Source: Pedobacter nanyangensis
GTDB taxonomy: Bacteria; Bacteroidota; Bacteroidia; Sphingobacteriales; Sphingobacteriaceae
Length of the DNA: 64,000 nt
Assembly (NCBI RefSeq): GCF_003313505.1
Contig: NZ_QMHO01000002.1
Location: forward strand, 1-64,000
Reading direction: 5' to 3'
Shown: one piece after another, positions 17,761-27,895 of the stretch
Position numbering within the stretch: position 1 is the first letter of the stretch
Layout: each line of letters opens with the position of its first letter
Notes under the pieces: model-generated
The model's database searches: none
Told to the model about the DNA's origin: nothing
Seen by the model: the letters and a program-made list of their open reading frames with translations, nothing else
Position numbers and translations under genes: made by a program

Positions 17761-19602
17761 ATGGAATTTTTGAACGGGGTAAATGCCCTCACGCTTGTAT
17801 TTGTTTCGCTGCTGGTATTTGCCATTGCCTACCGAACTTATGGTATTTTTATGGCCAATAAGGTGCTTAAACTAAATGCCGCAAATATCACGCCGGCCAT
17901 AGAGTTTGCCGATGGCAAGGATTATGTGGCCACCAACAAAAATGTACTTTTTGGCCACCATTTTGCCGCTATCGCCGCTGCGGGCCCTTTGGTGGGCCCG
18001 GTATTGGCCGCCCAATTTGGCTATTTGCCCGGTACATTGTGGATATTGATCGGTTGCGTACTTGGAGGTGGGGTGCATGACATGATCGTGCTGTTTGCCT
18101 CGGTACGTCACAAAGGCGAAAGCCTGGCCTCCATTGCCGGTAAAGAGATTGGAAAAGGTACGGGGATTATTGCCGGTTTTGCCATTCTGTTTATCCTAAT
18201 CCTCACACTCGCCGGGCTTTCACTGGCCTGTATCAGTGCCATGCACGAAGCATCATGGTCACTTTTCACGGTAATCGCAACAATGCCCATTGCGGTGATC
18301 ATGGGGCTAATTATGCGCTACCGGAAAAACAGTGTTACCCTGGCCAGTATCATTGGAGGGATTTTGTTGATTGCCAGCATTATCGGAGGACATTCGCTCA
18401 TGCAGGTAAAGGAAATTGGCGACGCCTTCCACTGGAACATCAAGACCATTTCTATTTCCATTACCGTTTACGGATTCCTGGCATCGGTTCTTCCCGTTTG
18501 GTTGCTTTTAGTACCAAGGGATTACCTATCTACCTACCTGAAAATTGGAACCATATTGATGTTGGCGGTAGGTGTAATCTTTGTACACCCAACCTTGCAG
18601 ATGCCTGCCATTACCCAATTTATCAGTGGCGGCGGCCCGGTGATCGGCGGCCCAGTGCTGCCATTTATCTTCATCGTTATTGCCTGTGGAGCTATTTCTG
18701 GTTTTCATGCGGTAATTGCTACGGGCACCACACCAAAAATGCTGAACAACGAAAAAGAAATTCTTTTTGTAGGCTACGGAGCGATGTTGGTAGAGGGTTT
18801 CGTAGCCTTAATGGCTTTAATTGCAGCCTGTACGCTGGTACCCGGCGATTACTTTGCCATCAATACACCAAAGGAGATGTATGATTCGTTCCTGGCAAAA
18901 AATCCAAGTTTGCATGCTGTAGATCTTGCACATTTCAGCGAGATGATAGGCGTAGACCTGCATGGCAGAACTGGAGGGGCCGTATCATTGGCGGTCGGTA
19001 TGGCGCACATCTTCAACAAAATTCCTTTTATGGATGATGTAATGGCCTACTGGTACAACTTTGCCATTATGTTCGAGGCCGTATTTATCCTTACCGCAAT
19101 TGATGCAGGTACAAGGGTTGGTCGTTTTTTCCTACAGGAGATGATAGGTGCAGTTGTTCCAAAATTCAATGATAAAAACTGGATGCCCGGCATTATTATC
19201 TGTAGCCTGCTATTTACTTTTTCCTGGGGGTATCTGGTTTACACGGGCAATGTGAGCAGTATCTGGCCGCTTTTCGGCATCAGTAACCAATTGCTGGCTG
19301 CCTGTGGCCTGATTGTCTGTACCACTATGCTGATCAGGCTGAACAGAAAGAAATATGCGTTATGCTCGGCAATTCCTGGGGTGTTTATGGCCATTATTAC
19401 GTTTTGGGCAGGCTATGAGCAAGTGGCCAATAGCTATATGCCCAAACAGCAATACCTTTTGGCATCTTTGGCTATCTTGGCAATGGTACTGATGTTGGTT
19501 GTCTTCATCAACACCTTTAAGAGATGGAGCAAGCTGTTGAAGATGGAAGGAGCCTATACGGACCACTATGGAGATACCGTAAAGGAATTGGTAAAAAGGT
19601 AG
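17761..19602 (+). CDS. cstA: CstA family transporter (carbon starvation protein A)
   Basis: A 613-aa inner-membrane protein with about 16 hydrophobic helices and the CstA signature region near the N-terminus (FADGKDYVATNKNVLFGHHF, then AAAGPLVGPVLAAQFGYLPG). Family members import peptides or pyruvate. It starts 12 bp after the second oxidoreductase and is the last gene before a strong terminator, so it is probably transcribed with PUL 1. That is unusual and suggests it moves a small product of the pathway. The family assignment is strong and the substrate is unknown. Confidence 0.9.
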   Translation: MEFLNGVNALTLVFVSLLVFAIAYRTYGIFMANKVLKLNAANITPAIEFADGKDYVATNKNVLFGHHFAAIAAAGPLVGPVLAAQFGYLPGTLWILIGCVLGGGVHDMIVLFASVRHKGESLASIAGKEIGKGTGIIAGFAILFILILTLAGLSLACISAMHEASWSLFTVIATMPIAVIMGLIMRYRKNSVTLASIIGGILLIASIIGGHSLMQVKEIGDAFHWNIKTISISITVYGFLASVLPVWLLLVPRDYLSTYLKIGTILMLAVGVIFVHPTLQMPAITQFISGGGPVIGGPVLPFIFIVIACGAISGFHAVIATGTTPKMLNNEKEILFVGYGAMLVEGFVALMALIAACTLVPGDYFAINTPKEMYDSFLAKNPSLHAVDLAHFSEMIGVDLHGRTGGAVSLAVGMAHIFNKIPFMDDVMAYWYNFAIMFEAVFILTAIDAGTRVGRFFLQEMIGAVVPKFNDKNWMPGIIICSLLFTFSWGYLVYTGNVSSIWPLFGISNQLLAACGLIVCTTMLIRLNRKKYALCSAIPGVFMAIITFWAGYEQVANSYMPKQQYLLASLAILAMVLMLVVFINTFKRWSKLLKMEGAYTDHYGDTVKELVKR

Positions 19603-19659
19603 GAATTCGGATATCGTAATCAGTTTTAATTAATTGTTTCTTTCTCCATCTTTATCTCT

Positions 19660-19709
19660 CACATAAAAACAAAAGGGCTCCTTTGGGGACGCCCTTTTGT
19701 TTTTATGTG
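19660..19709. terminator. Bidirectional terminator between PUL 1 and PUL 2
   Basis: A perfect 19-bp inverted repeat (19660-19678 with 19691-19709) has a 12-nt loop. The AAAAACAAAAGGGC/GCCCTTTTGTTTTT arms supply T runs for both strands. It lies between the convergent ends of cstA (+) and heparinase II (-). Confidence 0.88.
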
Positions 19710-19738
19710 GATTAGTATGAAGCAATAGCTAACCTAAA

Positions 19739-22045
19739 TTACCTCAAGAAACGATAGTTTCCTTCAGTTCCTGTAAAGTGAAGGCTGCTATCATCTCCAC
19801 CAGATACCATTGCCGGTTTAAATACTTTGCCATCTTTCAGGATTTGCCATGTGCCCGGCAAAAGATCTGTAACTACAAACTGGAATACTCCTTTTCCAGT
19901 AACGGTGAACGTAAAAGAACGGTCAATGATTTCTGATGTTTTGCTAAATGTAACTATCCTGTCTGCAAGCTGTACTCCAACAACCTTGTCGCCATCAATA
20001 CGTTTAACATCGTGCAGTTTTTGCTGGGTGTTGTCGGCAATCTGCATTACATTCAGGTAGTAATCTTCTGTTGCCGCTTTTTTTGGGCTAATTTCTATCC
20101 TCCATTCTCCACGTTCCAATGCCTCATCGGTTCCAGGTTTAGGATCGTTGGTGTAGTTGGTGCCAAACACCCAAAAATCTTTGCCTTTGCCACCAACAGC
20201 TTGGATATCAGCATTTGTGGCATCAGGTAGTAAGGCCGTGTTCACCAACATGCCGCTGTCGCCATTTTTAGTACGTTTGATGGTCATTTGGTTACCTTTT
20301 ATTTCGGGCTGCTCAATGCTATGCAGCAACCAAAATTTCTTAAAATCTGGATTGGCAGATACTACTTTGTCAAAAACGATCATTGCGGCCGGTACTTTCG
20401 TATCCTTAAGGTTCAGGAACATAAAGGAGCGTTTTACTTCTTTCACTTTGGATGAATAGGCTTCGGTAATATCTCCTTTCAGATAGGTATAATCTGGTGT
20501 CTGACTATCGGGGCCAAAACCCTGTGCAAGTATTTTTCCTGTCTTAAAATCACCAGCCAACATTTCCTCCAGGTCGCGTGGGGCAGTCCAACCTTTTCCA
20601 GGCAAGCGTTGCCCGCCATCATTGGCCGCAAATTTTGTTTGGTCCTGCCCGCCATACCCAGAAATATGGAAAACCTCTTTCGGATCGTAGATCAGCAAAC
20701 TGTTATGGGCAATGGTGCGCTTAAAAAAGTTTTTGTTGTGCGGGCTATTGTAGCCTCCCGAGGAACCGGTGTATGAGCCAGCGTCAATAGCCAGCGGACC
20801 TTTGTAATAGATCTGAAAGGCCCCGGCATCGTGATGCTGGTGGTTCAGGAAGGTGTATTCGTTGATCTTCATTTCCGCAATCACGCTTTCTGGTCCCCAA
20901 CCTGTGCGGGCAATCATCCAGCCAAATGGAGAACCGGAGTACCTCGATAAGGGCAAATCATCAGGCTTGCGGCTGCCCAACTTGGTATCACGCCATAAAA
21001 ATTCAAATAATTTACAGTGGGGTTCAACACGTGGATCTTTCAAAAACTCATGGTTCAAATATTCATCTTTGTAATAGCTACTTGCCAAAAAGGCAGGTAA
21101 GGAATAGTATTTGGGTCTTTTACGAGAATAATCTACGTCTCCACTTGCTAAAATCTGTCCGTCGGGGCGGCGCTTATAGATCATATCATAAAGTACAAAT
21201 TGCTGTCCGGGATGAAAGACATTACCGGCACCCATACGGTCCAATATCCATAGCGCAAAAAGGTCGTTGGAAAAGCGTACATTCAGGTACGACATGCCTT
21301 GATGATAGTTGTGCGAAGGATAAAACCAGTTACGGGCAACCAGGTGTTCTTTGAAAAAACGCCCGGCGGCCAAGTTGTACATCTCGGGGAATTCGTCATA
21401 AATGGCAATGCCCACCGAAAGCAGGTCCCTCATAATCATCCATTCCGAAGCGTGGCCCACAATAGATTTATCCTTTACCGGTGGGTAACCGCATTCCAGC
21501 ATTTTTGCCAACCTAACAAAAGCTTTTACAAAACGGGTTTTTTCTGCGGGCTTTAGCTGATCATAGCACCAATCATATACGATGGCGCCCGTTACCATAA
21601 ATAAGCCGATACCCCTGGAAATATCCCCAGCTTCCTTAAAGGTAGCGGTTTCTAAGGTATCTATAATAGAGGTTATGGCCGCTCTTCCAATTTTAGGGTC
21701 TTTGGTCATCAGGTACTTCAATGCCATCAACTCCACCCTCACGGTGAGCCCTTTCTGATTAAAGTAAAAACGGAAGTCTTTAACTTCAGGGATGTCCTCG
21801 GGTTTCCAGTCTTCCTGCATCTTAACCAAATCAGCCCAAACCTTTTTCAGCTCAGGATCGCTCATCCTATTTTTCAAATCTGGAACCTGTTGCTCACGGA
21901 TATATAACCGCGGATGTACTTTGGGAGGTATTGGCATAGATACACCATCCACGTCTTTCCAAATTACCTCATTACTGGCTTGTGGATAGCCTCTTGTTGC
22001 AAAGGCAGCAAACAGTGCCATCAATACGTATAGCTGTTTTTTCAT
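19739..22045 (-). CDS. hepB: Heparinase II (heparin/heparan sulfate lyase, PL21)
   Basis: A 768-aa exported lyase that from memory is nearly collinear with P. heparinus heparinase II (772 aa), with a signal peptide about four residues shorter. With that offset the catalytic residues fall in place: His198 (VGHASEW), Tyr253 (GMSYLN) and His402 (LNHQHHDAG). The structural zinc ligands correspond to His404, Asp421 and His447. The enzyme cuts both heparin and heparan sulfate by beta-elimination, leaving a 4,5-unsaturated uronate. It is the last minus-strand gene of PUL 2, separated from the regulator gene by about 460 bp, so it may have its own promoter. Confidence 0.95.
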   Translation of the reverse strand: MKKQLYVLMALFAAFATRGYPQASNEVIWKDVDGVSMPIPPKVHPRLYIREQQVPDLKNRMSDPELKKVWADLVKMQEDWKPEDIPEVKDFRFYFNQKGLTVRVELMALKYLMTKDPKIGRAAITSIIDTLETATFKEAGDISRGIGLFMVTGAIVYDWCYDQLKPAEKTRFVKAFVRLAKMLECGYPPVKDKSIVGHASEWMIMRDLLSVGIAIYDEFPEMYNLAAGRFFKEHLVARNWFYPSHNYHQGMSYLNVRFSNDLFALWILDRMGAGNVFHPGQQFVLYDMIYKRRPDGQILASGDVDYSRKRPKYYSLPAFLASSYYKDEYLNHEFLKDPRVEPHCKLFEFLWRDTKLGSRKPDDLPLSRYSGSPFGWMIARTGWGPESVIAEMKINEYTFLNHQHHDAGAFQIYYKGPLAIDAGSYTGSSGGYNSPHNKNFFKRTIAHNSLLIYDPKEVFHISGYGGQDQTKFAANDGGQRLPGKGWTAPRDLEEMLAGDFKTGKILAQGFGPDSQTPDYTYLKGDITEAYSSKVKEVKRSFMFLNLKDTKVPAAMIVFDKVVSANPDFKKFWLLHSIEQPEIKGNQMTIKRTKNGDSGMLVNTALLPDATNADIQAVGGKGKDFWVFGTNYTNDPKPGTDEALERGEWRIEISPKKAATEDYYLNVMQIADNTQQKLHDVKRIDGDKVVGVQLADRIVTFSKTSEIIDRSFTFTVTGKGVFQFVVTDLLPGTWQILKDGKVFKPAMVSGGDDSSLHFTGTEGNYRFLR

Positions 22046-22254
22046 AACCTTTAAGGTACAAATATGTTAAGGCCTCTGGCAAGTTCTGATCGCCATTTTA
22101 AACATAATTGAAATGAAATTATCGATTTTCTAAATTGTTAGCGGCATTGTAACGGCGCCATGGATTGGGGGAAGCTTTTTTAATACAATGTTTGGAGCTA
22201 GCCATGCCCTATCGCAGAATGTCCATAAATATGTAGATTGGCTATTTTATTGCT

Positions 22255-22440
22255 ATGGATGAATTGTTGGTACAAAAGTTTAGAGAAAAGATAAATTCTT
22301 ATTACGCTCAATTGGTTTTTACCAAAAAAATGGGTTTAAACAAGTATCAACTGCTGAAAAAGAGCAACTGCTAAGAAAATATTGGAAAATACCTTTGAGG
22401 CAGGTTGAAACATCGGTAGTGCTTGCAAGTTCAGATTTTT
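22255..22440 (+). pseudogene. Possible frameshifted small gene
   Basis: From ATG 22255 the frame reads MDELLVQKFREKINSYYAQL and on to a stop at 22372-22374. Around the run of seven A just before 22330, a neighbouring frame continues with GFKQVSTAEKEQLLRKYWKI and more to about 22450. Joined across the A run this would be a charged protein of roughly 64 aa. I know no family for it. It could be a broken gene or chance, so confidence is low. The rest of 22046-22509 shows no other gene and should hold the heparinase II promoter. Confidence 0.2.
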
Positions 22441-22509
22441 GCCTGTAGGAGGCACACACCTTACAGCTTGTTTATGCTGGTTTTTAATGGCCTAGTACTC
22501 GCAAATGAG

Positions 22510-25500
22510 TTATCCTTCGTCTTTTCGCTCAAGATATTCTGTAGGCATACAGCCAAAAAACTGCTTAAAGGCCGTTGAAAAATATGATGGACTGTTAAAG
22601 CCGCACATATAGGAAATTTCGGATATGGTGTACCTCCTGGTTTCAAGTAAGCCTACCACTTTTTTGAATTTGATACGTTTAATGAATAATGAAATAGACT
22701 CACCTGTAAGGGCTTTGATTTTTAGGTAAACATTTGCCCGGCTCATGTTAAGCTCCTGACTTAGTTTATTCACTGAAAAATCGTATTCGTTTAAGTTGTC
22801 TTCTATAATTTTAATGGCTTTCGTTAAAAACTCCTGATCAAGTGGGTTGTCGGCAATTTTTTCCGGTTCAACCTTTTTTGAACTTGCGTAATAGTCTTTT
22901 ATGCTTTGCCTTAGCCTTAAAACGGCTGCAATTTTAGCCTCCAGCAACGAAATAGAAAAGGGCTTAGTAAGGTAATCATCAGCTCCGTGATCAAACCCTT
23001 CCATTTGTTGGGTCCTTTCATTTTTGGCAGTTAGCAGAATTACCGGGATATGGCTGGTTGCGATATGCTGTTTAATGTGTTTGCAAAAACTAAGTCCGTC
23101 CATTTCGGGCATCATAACATCGCTAATGATCAAGTCGGGCTGGTGGTTTTCTAAGAGTTCAATTGCTTTGAGGCCACTGTTAGCTACTAGAAGGTTATAT
23201 TTTGCTCCAAAATAGTTCTTTAGATAATTGACGATGTCATGATTGTCGTCAACCAGCATGATCGTTTTTTGGTCGTTTTTTGAGTGGTATATGGCATTGT
23301 CAACCTTAGCGTTTTCTGTAGAAATACGAACCTGGATCTCCTCGTTATGCCATATAGTTGCTTCGCCGCGTTCATCGTTGGTATATGCGCTGTCGTTGAT
23401 GGGAAGTGAGATTTTGAAAATAGATCCTTTTCCAAGTTCGCTTTTTACTTCAATTTTTCCATGGTGCAGTTCCACCAGGTTTTTGGTAAATGCCAATCCA
23501 ACGCCAGATCCTAAATTGGTCTGTTGCCCATCAATTTGGTAGAATCGATCAAAAATCCTTTCCAAGTGCTTCTCCTGGATGCCTATGCCGGTATCTTCAA
23601 TTTCCAGTGCAACGTTGTTTTTGTTGGCCACATATAGCCTAATGGTAATGCTATGGTTAGGTGGCGTATATTTGAAAGCATTGGAAAGTAAGTTATACAG
23701 GATGTTGGCCAATGCATCTTTATCAAAAAGTACATCCAATTGATCCACCTCGCTTTCAAAAAGATACTTTACTTCGTTTTTTTCGGCCAATGGCTTAAAG
23801 GAAACAAACACATCCTCCATAAAGGCTACCAGGTTACTTTTTTCAACCCTTAGTTTTCTGGTTCCCATTTCTACTTTACGGAACTCAAAAAGCTGGTTAA
23901 CCAGTTGATAAAGGCGTTTGGTACTCATGAGCATCAATTTGCATAGCTCTTGAAGCCTGTTGCTGTCAACCGGGGTTGTTGAAAGTTCTTCGAGCGGCGC
24001 CATGATGAGTGTAAGCGGCGTGCGCAACTCGTGCGAAACGTTGGTGAAAAAATCTGTTTTAAGCTGGTTGATGTATTTTATTTTTTCTTGCTGCATGCGT
24101 TCCAACTTGAGTTGGTGAAGGGCACGCAAACGTTCTGTTAACACCCGGTACAAAAAAATTGTAGTACCAATAATGGCTACGGTAAGCATAAAGTAAAACC
24201 AATAGCTCTTATACCATATAGGCTTTATTTTGATGGAAAGTGTACGGGTGGCGCTAAGTTCGCCCAATGGGCCAACCGCTTTTACGTAAAATGTATATTT
24301 TCCTGGCTGTAAATTGGTGTAGGTAGCTTTTGAAGTGCCGGTTGTTTCTTGCCAATCTTTATCAAAACCCTGTAGTTTATAAAAATAGGTTGTCCTATTG
24401 GTTGATATATAGTTGAAAGTATTGAATAAAATAGAAAACTGCTTTTGTTCGTGGTTAAATTGCAGGGACGAAGTTTGATCAATATGTTCGTTGAGGATTC
24501 CGGTGCTATCCTTTGGGGTTACGGTATTGTTGAACAATTCCAGGCCTGTAAAAGTTACTTTTAGCTTTAGGGAATTTTGATTGAGCTCTTCAGGGTAAAA
24601 ATAAGTTATGCCATCAATTCCTCCGAACAACATCATGCCATTGGCAGCTACACAGGAAGCAGACAAGGTAAATTGGCGATTTTGCAGGCCATCATTTGAA
24701 TCGAAAACCTGGCGCTTTCCCGAAGTAGGGTTGTATTTAATTAGGCTGGTATTGGTGGTAATCCATAAATCCCCTTTTTCGTCGTTTAAAATGGCATTGA
24801 TATTGCCTTTTGGCAAATTGCTGCGCTTTTCGTAGGTAATAAACTTCTTGGTGTTCTCATCAAAAAGATTTAAACCGTCCCTGGTGCCAATCCAAATCCG
24901 TTTTTCCTTGTCTTCGGCAATAAAATTTACGATTTCACTGCTCAGTAAAGCAGGCGAAAGCTGTTCGATGGCCATATTATCGGGGTAGAAGATATTTACG
25001 CCGTTTGACGTTCCAACCCAAATACGATGCCTGCTGTCTTCAAGAAGGTAAGTAATCTCGTTTGAGGTGAACTTCTTGCCCTGCCTATCAACCTTGATCG
25101 TTTTAAAATTTCTGTGGATGTCGTCAAATAAATTTAATCCTCCAGACCTTGTTCCTACCCAAATTCGCCCAGCATGGTCTTTCAGTAGGGCATAAACCAT
25201 ATTATCTGATATTGTAGAGGAGTTGCCAGCAATATTTTTATAGACCGTTACCTGCTTTGTTAGTGGGTCAAGTACATTTAAACCTGCATTGTGTGTACCT
25301 AGTAGCACATTGCCGTTATTAGCAAAAGCAATGGATTTAATGTTGTTTGAGCTTAACTGATTATCTACCGTGAAATAGGAGATAGAACGTTTAGAAGGAT
25401 TCCAATAGTTTAGGCCCTTGTCATTAGTGCCAATCCAAAAATTACCATAACCATCTTGCTTAATTACGTTAACAACGTTATCATTAAGGGCCGTTGTGAT

Positions 25501-26547
25501 GGTTCCCTGCCCTAAAAGGTTAAAACTAATTTCATTTTTATGATAGTAGTTTACGCCACCATAGAAAGTGCCCAGCCACATGCCCATTTGGCGGTCTCTA
25601 TAAATGCACCGGATAGAATTTTGGCTTATGGTGGTGGGTACATAAGGTTGGTGATAATAGTTTTCGAACTGCTGTTTGGTGTTTAAGATGGAAAGACCTT
25701 TAAAAGTACCTATCCAGATACTTCCTTCAGCATCTTTTCCTATACTTCGTACTTCATCGCTAATGAGTAGGCGTGTTCCGTTTCTATTGCTATAATTAAC
25801 AAAACTTAAGTCCTTGGCATTGAGCTTTGTGATCCCGCCACCTTGGGAGCCTATCCAAAAGTTGTTGCCGTCGGCAAATATGACAAGGATTCTGAACTGA
25901 TCCATGCCGGTTTTAATTAACTTAAGCGTATTATTGCTAATGTTTAGGGCCAAAGCACCTTTACCCGTACCCAATAGTAACTGATTTTCCCAAGCACAAA
26001 GGCTAAAAATTGCTGAAATACGATGGCCAGGAGCCGAAAATTTGATGCGATGAAATTGATTGGCGGTTGGGGCTAAGCTAAATAATTCCCCTGTAATTCC
26101 TGCGGCCCATATTGTACCATCTTTAGTTTCGATAATGGAACTGATGAACCATTCTCCTGGTTTAGATTTCAATCGGTAATTTGTGAACTTATTGGTGTGG
26201 TAATCGTACAAGCTTACGCCTTCGTTACCGCCTATCCATAATCTTCCTTTTTGATCTGTAACCAAACAACGGATATTGTAAGATTGGATGCTGTTGGGAT
26301 CTGTTTTTGACGGACGAAATACCGCAAATCCTTTACCATCATAACGATTTAGGCCGTCTTGAGTGCCCATCCATATAAACCCCAAGGGGTCTTGTGCCAC
26401 GGTGTACACGGTGCTTTGTGACAAGCCCTTGTCAACCGAAATGCTCCTGAAATTTCTGGCATCTCCCTGGCCAAAAGCGATATTATTGCAAAGCAACAAT
26501 ATCAACCAACAATATTTGTAAATTTTCCTGCTCAATCTTGTGTACAA
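22510..26547 (-). CDS. Hybrid two-component system regulator (HTCS)
   Basis: A 1345-aa one-protein two-component system. After a signal sequence (about 10-27) come two seven-bladed propellers of Reg_prop repeats (about 30-655, many WIGT motifs), a Y_Y_Y domain (about 700-775), a membrane helix (about 783-800), HisKA with His839 (NVSHELRTP), HATPase_c (about 945-1050), a receiver with Asp1143 (ISDVMMPEMDG), and an AraC-type helix-turn-helix (about 1245-1340). Such regulators sense a degradation product in the periplasm and activate the PUL they sit in. Here the likely signal is a heparan-derived oligosaccharide. All catalytic boxes appear intact. Confidence 0.95.
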   Translation of the reverse strand: MYTRLSRKIYKYCWLILLLCNNIAFGQGDARNFRSISVDKGLSQSTVYTVAQDPLGFIWMGTQDGLNRYDGKGFAVFRPSKTDPNSIQSYNIRCLVTDQKGRLWIGGNEGVSLYDYHTNKFTNYRLKSKPGEWFISSIIETKDGTIWAAGITGELFSLAPTANQFHRIKFSAPGHRISAIFSLCAWENQLLLGTGKGALALNISNNTLKLIKTGMDQFRILVIFADGNNFWIGSQGGGITKLNAKDLSFVNYSNRNGTRLLISDEVRSIGKDAEGSIWIGTFKGLSILNTKQQFENYYHQPYVPTTISQNSIRCIYRDRQMGMWLGTFYGGVNYYHKNEISFNLLGQGTITTALNDNVVNVIKQDGYGNFWIGTNDKGLNYWNPSKRSISYFTVDNQLSSNNIKSIAFANNGNVLLGTHNAGLNVLDPLTKQVTVYKNIAGNSSTISDNMVYALLKDHAGRIWVGTRSGGLNLFDDIHRNFKTIKVDRQGKKFTSNEITYLLEDSRHRIWVGTSNGVNIFYPDNMAIEQLSPALLSSEIVNFIAEDKEKRIWIGTRDGLNLFDENTKKFITYEKRSNLPKGNINAILNDEKGDLWITTNTSLIKYNPTSGKRQVFDSNDGLQNRQFTLSASCVAANGMMLFGGIDGITYFYPEELNQNSLKLKVTFTGLELFNNTVTPKDSTGILNEHIDQTSSLQFNHEQKQFSILFNTFNYISTNRTTYFYKLQGFDKDWQETTGTSKATYTNLQPGKYTFYVKAVGPLGELSATRTLSIKIKPIWYKSYWFYFMLTVAIIGTTIFLYRVLTERLRALHQLKLERMQQEKIKYINQLKTDFFTNVSHELRTPLTLIMAPLEELSTTPVDSNRLQELCKLMLMSTKRLYQLVNQLFEFRKVEMGTRKLRVEKSNLVAFMEDVFVSFKPLAEKNEVKYLFESEVDQLDVLFDKDALANILYNLLSNAFKYTPPNHSITIRLYVANKNNVALEIEDTGIGIQEKHLERIFDRFYQIDGQQTNLGSGVGLAFTKNLVELHHGKIEVKSELGKGSIFKISLPINDSAYTNDERGEATIWHNEEIQVRISTENAKVDNAIYHSKNDQKTIMLVDDNHDIVNYLKNYFGAKYNLLVANSGLKAIELLENHQPDLIISDVMMPEMDGLSFCKHIKQHIATSHIPVILLTAKNERTQQMEGFDHGADDYLTKPFSISLLEAKIAAVLRLRQSIKDYYASSKKVEPEKIADNPLDQEFLTKAIKIIEDNLNEYDFSVNKLSQELNMSRANVYLKIKALTGESISLFIKRIKFKKVVGLLETRRYTISEISYMCGFNSPSYFSTAFKQFFGCMPTEYLERKDEG

Positions 26548-26614
26548 ATCTTCAACAAGCGTGAATATACATCAAACTTTTTTGAAAAGTAATGGGATGC
26601 GGATGGCTGACCAA

Positions 26615-27889
26615 TTAAATTGATGCGGTGTTACTGCTATTAAATACATCTTTGAATTTTACGGTTTTGTTGTTTACCAGTGGATGGGCAAATAAAGCCA
26701 CGATAAAAATATAGCCTAACGTAAGGTAGAGAAACATTAATCCGTAGCGTAAGCCAATAAAATCACCGATAAATCCTACTACAAATGGTACTAGCGCCCC
26801 GCCAAAAATGCCCGAACAAAGAATCCCGGAAAACGCACCATGATATTTGCTCACCGAATTTAGAGCCAACGAAAATACCACAGAGAACATGACGGAAATG
26901 GTAAGCCCTGATACAGAAAATGCGTAAAGGGCCATTTCTTGGCTGCCGAATAAGGCTAGGGTAAGGGCAAGGGCAGATAGGATGGCAGCTATTTTTAATA
27001 CCAGTTTTGAATCCCATAGCTTTAACACAACAAGACCCAATAGGCAACCTATGGTCATCAGCCCCCAAAACCATGCTACGGCATTAATGCCAATGGTATC
27101 TGGGTTAGCACCGTGATAGCGTTTTAAAAATTCAGACATCCAATTGGCTAACGACTGCTCCGTACCTACATAGGCTACAATACCTAAAAAGAAGAACCAG
27201 ACTTTGCCTTGTTTTAGCAATTCCATATATACTGAGGCTGTACCTGCTTTTTCATCGTCTTTTAATTGTACACGAGGTATTTTTATTAGACTGAGCAGTA
27301 TAAGCATGAACAAAAAGATAAAACCAAATAGCCAGTATAAGGCCGTCCATTGCAGGCCATTTTTTACCAGGGAGTTTAATGCGCCAACGAGCGGATTGCC
27401 CGCCGATTGCCCGCCCATTGCTTTGATGAGGTAAGCGTACACAAAAGGGCTTACAAATGATGCCAGCCCAAAAACTAATTGACCCATTACAGAATAAAAG
27501 GCAAAATTTTCTTCGCCACCGGCAGTACGCATCAATGGGTTAATGATTACCTGTAACATGGCCATGCCAATACCGATCACGAACAGCGATGCAAGTGCCA
27601 TGCTGTATTGCGGATTGAAGGCAAAAAGTAATGTTCCCAGGAGATTTAGTGAAAAAGCGATCAGCATCGACTTTTTTTCACCCAGCTTTTCTATCATTAC
27701 ACCAGCGGGAATTGACATCACGCCATAGGCGAGAAAAAAGGAGAAGGGCAAAAAAGCCGCCATGGTAAGGCTTAATTGATAAGTTTCGATAATGATGGGC
27801 ATCAATGGGCCCAGTATATTGGTTACAAATGAAATTACAAACCAAATAATTAGTATAACTCCCACCAAAAAGCTACTTCTATATCTCAT
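26615..27889 (-). CDS. Sugar MFS transporter, FucP/NagP-like
   Basis: A 424-aa, 12-helix inner-membrane permease of the major facilitator superfamily, FucP branch. Typical features are the N-terminal ISFVTNILGPLMPIIIETY helix region and the loop segment AGVMIEKLGEKKSM. In this locus the most likely cargo is glucosamine or N-acetylglucosamine released from heparan disaccharides; that is inference from the neighbouring kinase and sulfatases. It begins 6 bp after the sulfatase gene, so co-transcription is likely. Confidence 0.85.
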   Translation of the reverse strand: MRYRSSFLVGVILIIWFVISFVTNILGPLMPIIIETYQLSLTMAAFLPFSFFLAYGVMSIPAGVMIEKLGEKKSMLIAFSLNLLGTLLFAFNPQYSMALASLFVIGIGMAMLQVIINPLMRTAGGEENFAFYSVMGQLVFGLASFVSPFVYAYLIKAMGGQSAGNPLVGALNSLVKNGLQWTALYWLFGFIFLFMLILLSLIKIPRVQLKDDEKAGTASVYMELLKQGKVWFFFLGIVAYVGTEQSLANWMSEFLKRYHGANPDTIGINAVAWFWGLMTIGCLLGLVVLKLWDSKLVLKIAAILSALALTLALFGSQEMALYAFSVSGLTISVMFSVVFSLALNSVSKYHGAFSGILCSGIFGGALVPFVVGFIGDFIGLRYGLMFLYLTLGYIFIVALFAHPLVNNKTVKFKDVFNSSNTASI

Positions 27890-27895
27890 GAATAT

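Noticed and set aside
18255..18884. 209-aa open frame on the plus strand inside cstA
   Set aside because: It lies wholly within the CstA coding sequence in another frame, is rich in Arg, His and Cys, and has no domain. It is a shadow of the GC-richer cstA reading frame.
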